From Streptomyces sp. SAI-127 (GTDB lineage Bacteria; Actinomycetota; Actinomycetes; Streptomycetales; Streptomycetaceae): a stretch of DNA of 64,000 bases. Every line of letters begins with the position of its first letter. Position 1 is the first letter of the stretch. Location of the stretch: positions 5,394,001-5,458,000 of the forward strand of contig NZ_JARXYJ010000001.1 in NCBI RefSeq assembly GCF_029894425.1. Reading direction: 5' to 3'. A program made the position numbers and the translations under genes. Below, piece by piece: positions 1 to 7,635 of the stretch. The notes under the pieces were generated by a model, which did no database searches, was not told the origin of the DNA, and saw only the letters and a list, made by a program, of their open reading frames with translations.

Positions 1-78
1 CCTGCGGGTGGGGGCCTGTACTACCCCCTTGAGCCCCGCACTTGGGCCCGGCTCCCGGATTCGCTAGGGTCTCTGGGC

Positions 79-282
79 ATGGCTGAGAACCAGGTCCCCC
101 AGGGCAACCACGACCCCGCCGGCAGCACCCAGATGTTCCGCGCGTTCGTCGACGAGGGCCCGCAGGGCCGCCGGCAGCAGACCGCTCCCGCCGCTTCGGG
201 CGGCCCGCGGATCGGCCTCATCATCGGCGTGGTGGTCGCAGTGGCGATCGTCGCGGCGGTGGCTTGGCTGGCGCTGAAGTAG
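79..282 (+). CDS. Small single-pass membrane protein, hypothetical
   Basis: 67 residues: a polar N-terminal part (about 1-45) and one C-terminal hydrophobic helix (about 46-66) ending in a lysine, which suggests a tail-anchored topology. No catalytic motif is visible and I do not recognise a named family. There is no ribosome-binding site before the ATG; a TAGGGT hexamer at 65-70 lies 8 nt upstream, consistent with a leaderless message. It stands alone, with a long non-coding repeat element downstream. Function unknown. Confidence 0.65.
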   Translation: MAENQVPQGNHDPAGSTQMFRAFVDEGPQGRRQQTAPAASGGPRIGLIIGVVVAVAIVAAVAWLALK

Positions 283-340
283 CGGGTTGCCTCCGGCGGT
301 TGGGCGGGTTTGCTGCGGGTTTGGTGGGGGCGGGCGTTGT

Positions 341-643
341 GCGCAGTTCCCCGCGCCCCTGGGTGCCTGCGGCGGCCCGTTTCGGCTTCGGTGGGGGCGG
401 GTGTAGCGCGTGGGGTTCGGTGGGTGGGTCGGGGCCGGGGTGGGGGGGTGTCCGTCCTCGGTCCGGCGGTTGCTGGTGCTTGGGCGGTGCTCGGTATCGG
501 ACGCCGGCCGCTGCGGGCGGACACCCCCCACCCCGTCCCCTTCCCGCCGTACGCGGCTACCGGCCCGCTGGGGCGCGCGAGGTGGTGATCGGTCCGTCGT
601 GGCGTGGGTGGCTGCAACTCCCCAGGGGCGCGGGGAACTGCGC
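341..643. repeat. MITE-like element, copy A, with 20-bp terminal inverted repeats
   Basis: The 20-mer GCGCAGTTCCCCGCGCCCCT at 341-360 is matched by its exact reverse complement at 624-643. The interior is strongly similar to copy B at 5997-6325, including the block around 505-560 (TGCGGGCGGACACCCC and flanks). The similarity extends a little beyond both ends. The interior codes for nothing convincing; open frames here are GC-driven. It fills most of the gene gap between 283 and 788; nothing else is seen there. Confidence 0.75.
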
Positions 644-788
644 GACCGGCCACGACGCGCCCGCAGCCGCCCGACGACATGGTGAGGCACCCTCATAGGC
701 GCCCCGCCCGCACCGACCCGGCACCTCCACAGGCGCCCGGACCACGACCTGACCGGGTGCCCCCTCAGGCGCACCCGGTTCGTTCAGG

Positions 789-1682
789 TCAGTCCGAGAT
801 GAGGCCCTCGCGCAGCTGTGCCAGCGTGCGGGTCAGCAGGCGCGAGACGTGCATCTGGGAGATGCCGACCTCCTCGCCGATCTGTGACTGCGTCATGTTG
901 GCGAAGAAGCGCAGCATGATGATCTGCCGCTCACGGGGCGGGAGTTTGGCCAGCAGCGGCTTCAGGGACTCCCGGTACTCGACGCCCTCCAGAGCCGTGT
1001 CCTCGTAGCCGAGGCGGTCCGCGAGGGAGCCCTCGCCGCCGTCGTCCTCCGGGGCCGGGGAGTCCAGCGAGGAGGCGGTGTAGGCGTTGCCGACCGCGAG
1101 GCCGTCGACGACGTCCTCCTCGGACACGCCCAGCACGGAGGCGAGTTCGGCCACCGTCGGGGAGCGGTCCAGCTTCTGGGAGAGGTCGTCGCTGGCCTTG
1201 GTGAGGGCCAGCCGCAGCTCCTGGAGGCGGCGCGGGACGCGCACCGACCACGAGGTGTCGCGGAAGAACCGCTTGATCTCACCGACGACGGTCGGCATCG
1301 CGAACGTCGGGAACTCCACGCCGCGTTCGCAGTCGAAGCGGTCGATCGCCTTGATGAGGCCGATGGTGCCGACCTGGACGATGTCCTCCATCGGCTCGTT
1401 GCGCGAGCGGAAGCGGGCCGCCGCGTAGCGCACCAGCGGGAGGTTGAGTTCGATGAGGGTGTCCCGGACGTAGGCACGCTCCGGGCTGTTCTCGTCGAGT
1501 GCGGCGAGCCGCAGGAAGAGGGAGCGGGACAGGGTGCGGGTGTCGATGGCTCCGGACACCGTCGGGGGAGTCGGGAGGACCGGGGCCGGTGCGGCCTCGA
1601 CGGCCGTGATGTCGTCGAGCACTGGCTCGGCCTCGCTCTTCATGAGCGTAAGCACCTTCGAGCTGCCCTGATCTGCGGACAT
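789..1682 (-). CDS. sigN: SigB/SigF-family RNA polymerase sigma factor (SigN-like)
   Basis: 297 residues. Region 2 runs from about 80 to 145 (core and -10 recognition; [15 protein letters not shown] at about 103-117, then [11 protein letters not shown]), and the region 4 helix-turn-helix is at about 262-287 ([18 protein letters not shown]). This is the group 3 stress/sporulation type that recognises GTT-N16-GGTA promoters. The first 45 residues are a non-conserved, Ala/Pro-rich tail. The ATG has an AGGGGG ribosome-binding site 5-10 nt upstream. It is tandem and same-strand with a close paralogue (1996-2853); the pair order matches S. coelicolor sigN-sigF from memory. A SigB-type promoter (1749-1776) upstream suggests control by itself or a sibling sigma. 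Membership of the family is certain; the N versus F assignment rests on synteny. Confidence 0.9.
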   Translation of the reverse strand: MSADQGSSKVLTLMKSEAEPVLDDITAVEAAPAPVLPTPPTVSGAIDTRTLSRSLFLRLAALDENSPERAYVRDTLIELNLPLVRYAAARFRSRNEPMEDIVQVGTIGLIKAIDRFDCERGVEFPTFAMPTVVGEIKRFFRDTSWSVRVPRRLQELRLALTKASDDLSQKLDRSPTVAELASVLGVSEEDVVDGLAVGNAYTASSLDSPAPEDDGGEGSLADRLGYEDTALEGVEYRESLKPLLAKLPPRERQIIMLRFFANMTQSQIGEEVGISQMHVSRLLTRTLAQLREGLISD

Positions 1683-1748
1683 GCCACCCCCTTTGGGTCG
1701 CGGGACGGTCGTGGCGAACGCCCCGTGGTGGAACGTCAGCCTTCACCT

Positions 1749-1776
1749 GAATACCGGAGCCGAAGCCTCGGCAAAC
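1749..1776 (-). promoter_or_regulatory. Candidate SigB/SigF-type promoter upstream of sigN
   Basis: On the minus strand GTTTG (1776-1772), a 16-nt spacer and GGTATT (1755-1750) match the GNNT-N14-16-GGGTAY pattern of Streptomyces SigB-like promoters. It lies about 70 nt upstream of the sigN ATG. It fits autoregulation or cross-regulation among the SigB/F/N family; no transcript evidence is available here. Confidence 0.5.
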
Positions 1777-1817
1777 GCGCTTCCCGCAGAATGTCACATG
1801 TCGGCAACACGCTGTAG

Positions 1818-1835
1818 TGACATGTCGACATGTGA
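1818..1835. promoter_or_regulatory. Palindromic operator-like site between sigF and sigN
   Basis: TGACATGTCGACATGTGA contains a perfect 14-bp palindrome (ACATGTCGACATGT). A related half site, TCACATGTCGGC, lies at 1794-1805, 24 bp away. The pair sits just upstream of the candidate sigN promoter, in the 313-nt gap 1683-1995, which otherwise holds no gene. The binding protein is unknown. Confidence 0.4.
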
Positions 1836-1995
1836 GACCCGAATACGCCCTGGATAAAGGGGGTCTGACGGTTTTTCGGCACAGAAGTGTCGGGAACGGC
1901 GCTGGTGAGCGATTCGCTCGCGCCGGTTACGCCTCGATACTGCTTGCGAACTGCGGTGTTCCGGAACGTGCGACCGTGCGCCCCTTATGCATCGG

Positions 1996-2853
1996 CTAAG
2001 CGTCGATCCGATTGGCGGATCGCAGCCGCTGGAAGCTACGCGCGAGTAGCCTCGAAACGTGCATCTGCGAGACGCCGAGTTCCGCGCTGATTTGCGACTG
2101 GGTGAGATTGCTGTAGTAGCGCAGCAGCAGGATTCGCTGTTCCCGTTCCGGGAGTTGGACGAGCAGATGGCGGACCAGGTCGCGGTGCTCCACGCCGTCC
2201 AGCGCCGGGTCCTCGTAGCCGAGCCGGTCGAGCAGGCCCGGCAGTCCGTCGCCCTCCTGGGCCGCCTCGAGCGAGGTGGCGTGGTACGACCGTCCGGCCT
2301 CGATGCAGGACAGCACCTCGTCCTCGGTGATGCGCAGCCGCTCGGCGATCTCGGAGGTCGTCGGGGTCCGGCCGAAGGCGGTCGTCAGGTCCTCCGTCGC
2401 GCCGTTGACCTGCACCCACAGCTCGTGCAGCCGGCGCGGGACGTGGACCGTACGGACGTTGTCGCGGAAGTACCGCTTGATCTCGCCGACGACGGTCGGC
2501 ATCGCGAAGGTCGGGAACTGCACGCCCCGGTCCGGGTCGAAGCGGTCGATCGCGTTGATGAGCCCGATGGTGCCGACCTGGATCACGTCCTCCATCGGCT
2601 CGTTCCGGGAGCGGAAGCGGGCGGCCGCGTAGCGCACGAGCGGGAGGTTGGCCTCGATGAGGGCCGCCCGCACCCGGCTGTGCTCCGGCGTGCCCGGCTG
2701 AAGCCCCTTCAACTGGCCGAAGAGCACCTGGGTGAGCGCCCGGGTGTCGGCGCCGCGGCTACGTGGAGCGGCCTCCTGGGGTGCCTCCTGGGGAGGCGCG
2801 GTACTGGCCGACACGGTCAACGCCACCTCTTCGTTGATCAACCCATCCGTCAA
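1996..2853 (-). CDS. sigF: SigB/SigF-family RNA polymerase sigma factor (SigF-like)
   Basis: 285 residues, closely similar to the neighbouring sigma factor through regions 2-4: [16 protein letters not shown] near 74-89, [11 protein letters not shown] near 121-131, and a region 4 HTH near 248-272 ([18 protein letters not shown]). The differences sit in the N-terminal 40 residues and in region 3. In Streptomyces SigF acts late in spore maturation. As delimited it starts at TTG 2853; GTG or TTG codons a few residues downstream (the VALTVSAS stretch) are alternatives, so the first about 12 residues are uncertain. The ~100 nt upstream holds no obvious SigB-type promoter. Confidence 0.88.
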   Translation of the reverse strand: MTDGLINEEVALTVSASTAPPQEAPQEAAPRSRGADTRALTQVLFGQLKGLQPGTPEHSRVRAALIEANLPLVRYAAARFRSRNEPMEDVIQVGTIGLINAIDRFDPDRGVQFPTFAMPTVVGEIKRYFRDNVRTVHVPRRLHELWVQVNGATEDLTTAFGRTPTTSEIAERLRITEDEVLSCIEAGRSYHATSLEAAQEGDGLPGLLDRLGYEDPALDGVEHRDLVRHLLVQLPEREQRILLLRYYSNLTQSQISAELGVSQMHVSRLLARSFQRLRSANRIDA

Positions 2854-2951
2854 AAGCGGTCATAGCATCACAAGACATGTGCACTGTGTGCAAGCACCGC
2901 ATACGTTGGGTTACGCCGTGTTGAGGGGCATGTCGGGGTGAAGGCGCAGAA

Positions 2952-2981
2952 AAGCCTCCCGCTGTTTCCGGCGGGAGGCTT
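2952..2981 (-). terminator. Intrinsic terminator after the Dabb gene
   Basis: GCCTCCCGC (2954-2962) pairs with GCGGGAGGC (2971-2979), extended by AA/TT pairs. Read leftwards the hairpin ends in TTTT. It closes the leftward unit that begins at 3485 and insulates sigF from it. Confidence 0.75.
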
Positions 2982-2995
2982 CGGAGCGCTCGGGC

Positions 2996-3289
2996 TCAGT
3001 ACGCGTAGTCCGCGATCACCCAGCTGGCGAACTCCTTCCACAGCGCCACGCCCGCCTGGTGCTCCGGGTGCTCGACGTACGTCCGCAGCGCGGTCGCGTC
3101 CTCGAAGCCGGAGTTGATGGCGAAGTCGTAGGCGATGGGCCGGTCGCTGAGATTCCAGCCCAGCTCCCAGAAGCGGATCTCGGGGATCTTGCCCTCCAGG
3201 GCGCGGAAGGCCTCGACTCCCGCCACCACGCGCGGGTCGTCGCGCTCGACGCCCTCGTCGAGCTTGAAGAGGACGAGATGGCGGATCAT
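2996..3289 (-). CDS. Dabb-family (stress-responsive A/B barrel) protein
   Basis: 97 residues matching the dimeric ferredoxin-like A/B-barrel family: N-terminal MIRHLVLFKL strand, a central WELGWNLSDRP segment, the SGFEDATALRTYVEHPEH helix and a terminal WVIADY. Length is normal for the family. Known members include plant olivetolic acid cyclase relatives and many bacterial proteins of unknown substrate, so no reaction can be assigned. A GGGAG site precedes the ATG by 4 nt. It lies 19 nt after the small membrane protein gene and is probably co-transcribed with it. Confidence 0.85.
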   Translation of the reverse strand: MIRHLVLFKLDEGVERDDPRVVAGVEAFRALEGKIPEIRFWELGWNLSDRPIAYDFAINSGFEDATALRTYVEHPEHQAGVALWKEFASWVIADYAY

Positions 3290-3308
3290 GGGCGCTCCCT
3301 CGGGTCTG

Positions 3309-3485
3309 TCAGTGCGCCCCGTCGGCCAGCCAGGTGAAGAAGTCGCCGACGGCCTTGGCGGCGTCCGATATGCCCTCGAACCCTATCTGCACGTAGTCGG
3401 CGGCCTTGGCCGGGTCCGTGATGATCACATACAGCACGAAGACCACGAGCACATAGACGGCGATCTTCTTTCCGTTCACCGCCAC
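3309..3485 (-). CDS. Small membrane protein, hypothetical
   Basis: 58 residues from GTG 3485, chosen because GGGGAGG lies 5 nt upstream; an open frame continues to 3557 without a better signal. One hydrophobic segment (about 8-22, IAVYVLVVFVLYVII) is followed by an amphipathic region ending in FFTWLADGAH. I do not recognise a named family, though the gene looks conserved in composition and layout for Streptomyces. It is the first gene of a short unit with the Dabb gene. Confidence 0.6.
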   Translation of the reverse strand: MAVNGKKIAVYVLVVFVLYVIITDPAKAADYVQIGFEGISDAAKAVGDFFTWLADGAH

Positions 3486-3558
3486 CGCGGCCTCCCCCGC
3501 TTCTGGTGAGTCTGTTCCTTCTGGGGCGCGAGTGTAACCGGGGTGATCAGTACGCACG

Positions 3559-3586
3559 AAGGGCCCCGTCTCTCGACGAGGCCCTT
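3559..3586 (-). terminator. Intrinsic terminator after tRNA-Ser(CGA)
   Basis: AAGGGCC (3559-3565) pairs with GGCCCTT (3580-3586), with an inner CGTC/GACG stem and a TCTC loop. It lies 7 nt past the 3' end of the leftward tRNA. Confidence 0.7.
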
Positions 3587-3592
3587 CTCAAG

Positions 3593-3677
3593 CGGTAGCG
3601 GAGGGATTTGAACCCTCGGTGACTTGCGCCACACTCGCTTTCGAGGCGAGCTCCTTCGGCCGCTCGGACACGCTACC
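3593..3677 (-). tRNA. tRNA-Ser(CGA)
   Basis: 85 nt, class II. Acceptor GGTAGCG/CGCTACC with G73; anticodon stem CTCGC/GCGAG with loop CTCGAAA gives anticodon CGA (reads UCG). The long variable arm and TTCAAAT T loop are normal. CCA is not encoded. Confidence 0.95.
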
Positions 3678-3722
3678 GAGGGAGACCTTACAGCAAGGTG
3701 GGGCGTGCTTTGAAATCAGAAT

Positions 3723-4148
3723 TCAGCGCTCGCGGAAGAACTCCGTGAGGAGTCCGGCGCACTCCTCCGCGAGGACACCTTCGATGACTTCGGGCCGGTG
3801 GTTGAGGCGCCGGTCGCGGACGACGTCCCACAGTGAACCGGCCGCGCCCGCCTTCTCGTCCCGGGCGCCGTAGACCACCCGGTCCACCCGGGACTGGACG
3901 ATCGCGCCCGCGCACATCGTGCAGGGCTCCAGCGTGACGACAAGCGTGCAGCCGGCCAGCCGCCACTCGCCGAGCTCCGCCGCCGCCCTCCTGATGGCGA
4001 GGACCTCCGCGTGCGCGGTCGGGTCGCCGCCGGCCTCGCGTTCGTTGTGGCCGGCCGCGAGCACGGTCGTACCGTCCGGAGACAGTACGACGGCGCCCAC
4101 CGGCACATCCGCGCCTGCCTTGCCGGCCTCCTCCAGGGCGAGCCGCAT
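3723..4148 (-). CDS. tadA: tRNA-specific adenosine deaminase TadA
   Basis: Deaminates A34 to inosine in tRNA-Arg(ACG). 141 residues as delimited; zinc and catalytic residues are visible in HAEV (His46, Glu48) and PCTMC (Cys76, Cys79), followed by the usual VVYGARDEKAGAAGSL segment. The start is uncertain: ATG 4148 has no good ribosome-binding site, while the frame continues upstream with ADPLRDRWRAA, which resembles the N-terminal helix of other TadAs, as far as a CTG overlapping the stop of the upstream gene. The 48-nt gap may therefore really be coupling with a non-ATG start. The upstream gene is its usual actinobacterial companion. Confidence 0.93.
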   Translation of the reverse strand: MRLALEEAGKAGADVPVGAVVLSPDGTTVLAAGHNEREAGGDPTAHAEVLAIRRAAAELGEWRLAGCTLVVTLEPCTMCAGAIVQSRVDRVVYGARDEKAGAAGSLWDVVRDRRLNHRPEVIEGVLAEECAGLLTEFFRER

Positions 4149-4195
4149 CGCGGCCCGCCAGCGGTCGCGCAGCGGGTCTGCCGCGGTGGTTCCGG

Positions 4196-4729
4196 TCAGC
4201 GGACGGTCTCCAGGACCTCCGAGGCGCCCAGGGACTCGGCGATCTCGTTGACGGCGTCCTCCGACAGGGACTTCAGCTGCTTCTCGCTGACCCCCAGGTC
4301 GTCGAGGACCTGGGCATCCCCGACCGGGCCGTGAGGCACGATTTCTCCGGAGACGCCCGCCTCGGCGGCGGTGTCGTCGTCGTCCTCGTCCTCACCGTCC
4401 TCGGTGCCGTCGAGGTCGAGGGCGTCGAGGTCCGGGTCGTCGTCGGGCTCCCTTCCGAGCAGTTCGTCGGTGAGCAGGATCTCGCCGTACGAGCTGCGGG
4501 CAGCGGCGGCGGCGTCCGAGACATAGATGCGAGGATCCTCCTCGCCGTCGATGCGGACGACGCCGAACCAAGCGTCTTCCTGCTCGATCAGTACGAGCAC
4601 CGTGTCGTCCTCGGCCGCGGCTTCACGGGCGAGGTCGGCCAGATCCGACAGGGTCTCCACATCGTCGAGCTCTGTGTCGCTCGCTTCCCACCCGTCTTCG
4701 GTGCGCGCGAGCAGTGCGGCGAAGTACAC
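4196..4729 (-). CDS. TadA-associated acidic protein
   Basis: 177 residues from GTG 4729, chosen because GGGAG lies about 8 nt upstream; ATG 4750 is in frame but lacks a site. It begins YFAALLARTEDGWEA and contains a very acidic tract (about 105-130, D/E runs). Its C-terminal helix resembles an adaptor. This pattern matches the 'putative tRNA adenosine deaminase-associated protein' family recognised in actinobacteria only by its place beside tadA. Biochemical role unknown; association with TadA is inferred from adjacency. Confidence 0.82.
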   Translation of the reverse strand: MYFAALLARTEDGWEASDTELDDVETLSDLADLAREAAAEDDTVLVLIEQEDAWFGVVRIDGEEDPRIYVSDAAAAARSSYGEILLTDELLGREPDDDPDLDALDLDGTEDGEDEDDDDTAAEAGVSGEIVPHGPVGDAQVLDDLGVSEKQLKSLSEDAVNEIAESLGASEVLETVR

Positions 4730-5039
4730 CGTGACTCTCCCACTGGTCATAGGCGTGCCGGTTGGGGGTCCCCCCGGCGGAGGTTGCGGGCGGGGAGAGC
4801 TCGGCTCCGAGCCCCGCCCACTCGGAATCGTGGCAGAAACAAGGCGTTCAGGGGACGTCTTCGGCACCCTGTGTCCGGTGGTTTTGATCGCACGTGCGTC
4901 GGCACGTCGGTGAAGGACCACCAGCGCACTCGTCGCCGCCACGAGCGGGATCGTACGCGGCTTTCCCAAGGGCCCACGCACGGCCACCTGTTCAGCGCAC
5001 CATCGGTGCGCCGCCGGGCTCGCGGGCGCGTGATCTTCC
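4730..5039. other. Non-coding gap, nothing recognised
   Basis: About 310 nt of GC-rich sequence between the TadA-associated gene and the next minus-strand gene. No convincing gene, strong hairpin or repeat is seen; it presumably carries the promoter of the tadA unit. Confidence 0.4.
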
Positions 5040-5228
5040 TTACCAGCGGAAAGTCCGCATACGCATCGCGTGTCGCAGTCGGGCAACCTTCGCCCGGCGC
5101 GGCTGCACCCGGTCGCGCAGTTCTCGGGCCTCCGCGAGATCGCGCAGGAACTGCGCGCGACGGCGTCGGCGCTCGGCGTCGGTCTCGGTCTCGTGTGACG
5201 ACGGTTCGTGCTCAGGCAGGTCAGGCAT
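5040..5228 (-). CDS. Small basic hypothetical protein
   Basis: 62 residues: an acidic start (MPDLPEHE), then a strongly basic helical body ([19 protein letters not shown], then [23 protein letters not shown]). Its composition suggests nucleic-acid or ribosome contact, but no named domain is recognised. It is divergent from upp with a 97-nt spacer. A TAA stop ends the frame. It is probably a real Streptomyces gene, because the coding pattern is strong and the C-terminus is distinctive. Confidence 0.65.
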   Translation of the reverse strand: MPDLPEHEPSSHETETDAERRRRRAQFLRDLAEARELRDRVQPRRAKVARLRHAMRMRTFRW

Positions 5229-5312
5229 CGGTTCACCACCCCAGTCCGTCCCTCCCACTTTCCCCCGGTCGGGCGGTTTGACGCCAGCGCGAGGGGGGGT
5301 GGTGGACCCGGC

Positions 5313-5318
5313 TACTGT
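5313..5318 (+). promoter_or_regulatory. -10 element for a probable leaderless upp transcript
   Basis: TACTGT ends 7 nt before the ATG of upp and no ribosome-binding site is present between them, so transcription would start at or next to the A of the start codon. No clear -35 hexamer is seen. Confidence 0.45.
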
Positions 5319-5325
5319 TGTGGAC

Positions 5326-5961
5326 ATGCGTCTCCACGTCGTCGACCATCCGCTGGTCGCACACAAACTCACCGCGCTGCGCGACCAGCGCACCGACTCC
5401 GCGACCTTCCGTCGTCTCGCCGACGAGCTGGTCACCCTGCTCGCCTACGAGGCCACGCGCGACGTGCGCACCGAGGCGGTCGACATCCGCACGCCGGTCG
5501 CCCCCACGACCGGTGTGAAGCTGTCGTATCCGCGCCCGCTGGTGGTGCCGATCCTCCGTGCCGGGCTCGGCATGCTGGACGGCATGGTCCGGCTGCTGCC
5601 GACCGCCGAGGTGGGTTTCCTCGGCATGATCCGCAACGAGGAGACGCTGCAGGCCACCACGTACGCCGCGCGCATGCCGGAGGACCTCTCCGGGCGGCAG
5701 GTGTACGTCCTCGACCCGATGCTCGCGACCGGTGGCACCCTGGTCGCCGCGATCCGTGAGCTGATCAAGCGGGGCGCGGACGATGTGACGGCGGTGGTCC
5801 TGCTGGCCGCCCCGGAGGGCGTGGAGATCATGGAGCGCGAGCTGGCGGGCACTCCGGTCACGGTGGTCACGGCCGCGGTCGACGACCACCTCAACGAGCA
5901 CGGCTACATCGTCCCGGGCCTCGGCGACGCGGGAGACCGCCTGTACGGCGCGGCCGAGTAG
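5326..5961 (+). CDS. upp: Uracil phosphoribosyltransferase
   Basis: Salvages uracil: uracil + PRPP to UMP + PPi, in the cytosol. 211 residues, normal length. The PRPP-binding loop DPMLATGGT is at 130-138, and the uracil-binding C-terminal region [13 protein letters not shown] is intact. Substrate-binding RAGLGM is at 79-84. It is monocistronic, divergent from the 62-residue gene and followed by repeat element B. Confidence 0.97.
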   Translation: MRLHVVDHPLVAHKLTALRDQRTDSATFRRLADELVTLLAYEATRDVRTEAVDIRTPVAPTTGVKLSYPRPLVVPILRAGLGMLDGMVRLLPTAEVGFLGMIRNEETLQATTYAARMPEDLSGRQVYVLDPMLATGGTLVAAIRELIKRGADDVTAVVLLAAPEGVEIMERELAGTPVTVVTAAVDDHLNEHGYIVPGLGDAGDRLYGAAE

Positions 5962-5996
5962 GGGGTGCCTGCGGGTTCGGTGGGGGCGGGCGTTGT

Positions 5997-6325
5997 GCGC
6001 AGTTCCCCGCGCCCCTGAATGCCTGCGGCGGCCCGTTTCGGCCTCGGTGGGGGCTGGTGTAGCGCCTGCGGTCCGGTGGGTGGGTCGGGGCCGGGGTGGG
6101 GGGTATCCGTCCTCGGTCCGGCGGCTCGGTCCCTTGAACAGGGCTCGGTAACGGACGCCGGCCGCTGCGGGCGGACACCCCCCACCCCGTCCCCTTGCCG
6201 CCGTACGCGGCCAACGGCCCGTCGGGGCGGGCGAGGTGGCGAACGGCCCGTCGTGGTGCGGGGGTGGGGATCGGTCCGTCGTGGTGCGGGTGACTGCAAC
6301 TCCCCAGGGGCGCGGGGAACTGCGC
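5997..6325. repeat. MITE-like element, copy B, with 20-bp terminal inverted repeats
   Basis: The 20-mer GCGCAGTTCCCCGCGCCCCT (5997-6016) is inverted exactly at 6306-6325. The interior is strongly similar to copy A. A further partial duplicate of the right end (CGCGGGGAACTGCGCGACCA and following) occurs at about 6411-6445. The whole gap 5962-6499 between upp and the next gene is this element and its decayed flank; no gene is seen. Confidence 0.75.
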
Positions 6326-6499
6326 GACCAGCCCCCACCGGCCCGCAGACGCGCAAGGACCCGGCGTGGCACCCCCACAGGCGCCCGGCCCAAGCCCAGC
6401 GCAGCTGCCCGCGGGGAACTGCGCGACCAGCCCCCACCGGCCCGCACCCGCCCTACGACATCAGGTGGCATCCCCGTAGGCACCCAGCCCTACGTCACC

Positions 6500-7135
6500 T
6501 CAGCAGCTCTTCTTCGACGCCGTCGGCTCGGGTGCGCTCAGCGCGGCCAGGGCCTTGTCCGCTGCCACCTTGCTGGTCAGGTTCTTGAAGGCCGTCCCGA
6601 TGATCAGGTCGACCTCGGCGCCCTTGCGGGTGTCCGTGCGGGTCTCGGCGGAGGCCAGCTGCGTCGCGAGGACCGGCAGTGAGGTCTTGAGCGCGGACGA
6701 CGGACCGAGCAGTACCCCCGTGCCCTTGACCTTCTTGTCGTAGGTCGCCGTCGCGTTGCCCACGTCGCCGATCTTGAAGCCCCGCTTCTTCAGTTCGTCC
6801 GCCGTCTTCTTGGCGAGCCCACCGCGAGCCGTGGCGTTCAGGACGTTGACGGTGATCTGGCCCGGCTTGGGGAGAGGGGCCACGGAGGCGGAGGGGGACG
6901 CGCCGGCCTTCGTCGTGCAGTCCCCCTTGGAGCCGACCGCGGAGGCCTCGTCCCCACCGCCCGTGAACACGTCGATGAGCTGGAGCGTGCCCCAGCCGAC
7001 CAGGCTCAGCGCGGCGACGGAGGCCACCACGCCGAGCACGAGCCTGCCGCGCCGCCGGGGCCGACGCATCCGGGGGTACTTGTCGCCCGTGATCCGGTAC
7101 TTACGGCCCATGCCGGGGGGCGTCAGCATGCTCAT
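6500..7135 (-). CDS. LytR C-terminal domain membrane protein
   Basis: 211 residues from ATG 7135. A basic cytosolic N-terminus (about 1-30) is followed by one membrane helix (31-54), a linker containing Cys and an extracytoplasmic LytR_C domain (about 90-200; QITVNVLNATARGGLAKKTADELKKRGF). LytR_C occurs alone or behind LCP ligase domains in actinobacteria and is thought to act at the cell wall; no catalytic LCP domain is present here. A GTG at 7189 is in frame but unsupported. The next gene upstream on the same strand is 7235-7531. Confidence 0.85.
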   Translation of the reverse strand: MSMLTPPGMGRKYRITGDKYPRMRRPRRRGRLVLGVVASVAALSLVGWGTLQLIDVFTGGGDEASAVGSKGDCTTKAGASPSASVAPLPKPGQITVNVLNATARGGLAKKTADELKKRGFKIGDVGNATATYDKKVKGTGVLLGPSSALKTSLPVLATQLASAETRTDTRKGAEVDLIIGTAFKNLTSKVAADKALAALSAPEPTASKKSC

Positions 7136-7234
7136 GGGCGCAGCGTAGTGCGCCAGGACGGCAATGCCTACTAGATGATCATTGACCACGGTGCAGGTGA
7201 ACCCGAAAGGGTCAAACCTTCACGGCGCGGTCAC

Positions 7235-7531
7235 TCAGTCCAGTTCGAGCACACGCGCGTGCAGCACCTGTCGCTGCTGGAGCGCCGCCCGCACCGCGCG
7301 GTGCAGCCCGTCCTCCAGGTACAGGTCACCCTGCCATTTCACGACGTGCGCGAACAGGTCGCCGTAGAACGTCGAGTCCTCGGCGAGCAGGGTCTCCAGA
7401 TCGAGCTGGCCCTTGGTCGTCACCAGCTGATCGAGGCGGACCGGGCGCGGTGCGACGTCCGCCCACTGCCGGGTGCTTTCCCGGCCGTGGTCGGGGTACG
7501 GCCGGCCGTTTCCGATGCGCTTGAAGATCAC
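7235..7531 (-). CDS. Conserved small protein, ParB/sulfiredoxin-like fold or VapB-type name
   Basis: 98 residues. The C-terminal half ([29 protein letters not shown]) has the shape of a ParB/Srx-like motif, in which DGxHR is the core. From memory, database names for this Streptomyces family include 'VapB-family antitoxin', but no toxin gene is adjacent, so I do not adopt it. ATG 7531 begins MIFKRIGNGRPYPDHG. It lies 99 nt upstream of the LytR_C gene on the same strand and may be co-transcribed. Function unknown. Confidence 0.75.
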   Translation of the reverse strand: MIFKRIGNGRPYPDHGRESTRQWADVAPRPVRLDQLVTTKGQLDLETLLAEDSTFYGDLFAHVVKWQGDLYLEDGLHRAVRAALQQRQVLHARVLELD

Positions 7532-7635
7532 ACGGAAAGCCTACCGGTCAAGACCTTCCGGGCGCAGCCATGGCGACCGAGTGCGGTGCTGGAAAAAAGC
7601 CACGAAAGGGCTCGTAACGGGAGCAGGGGTTGGGG

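Noticed and set aside
283..788. Several open frames of 60-236 codons on both strands
   Set aside because: They lie inside the inverted-repeat element, are low-complexity Arg/Pro/Gly-rich and recur in equivalent form in copy B, so they are composition artefacts.
4751..5239. Extended frame upstream of the TadA-associated gene
   Set aside because: Residues before the YFAALL start are Arg/Pro-rich and unlike the family; GTG 4729 has a ribosome-binding site.
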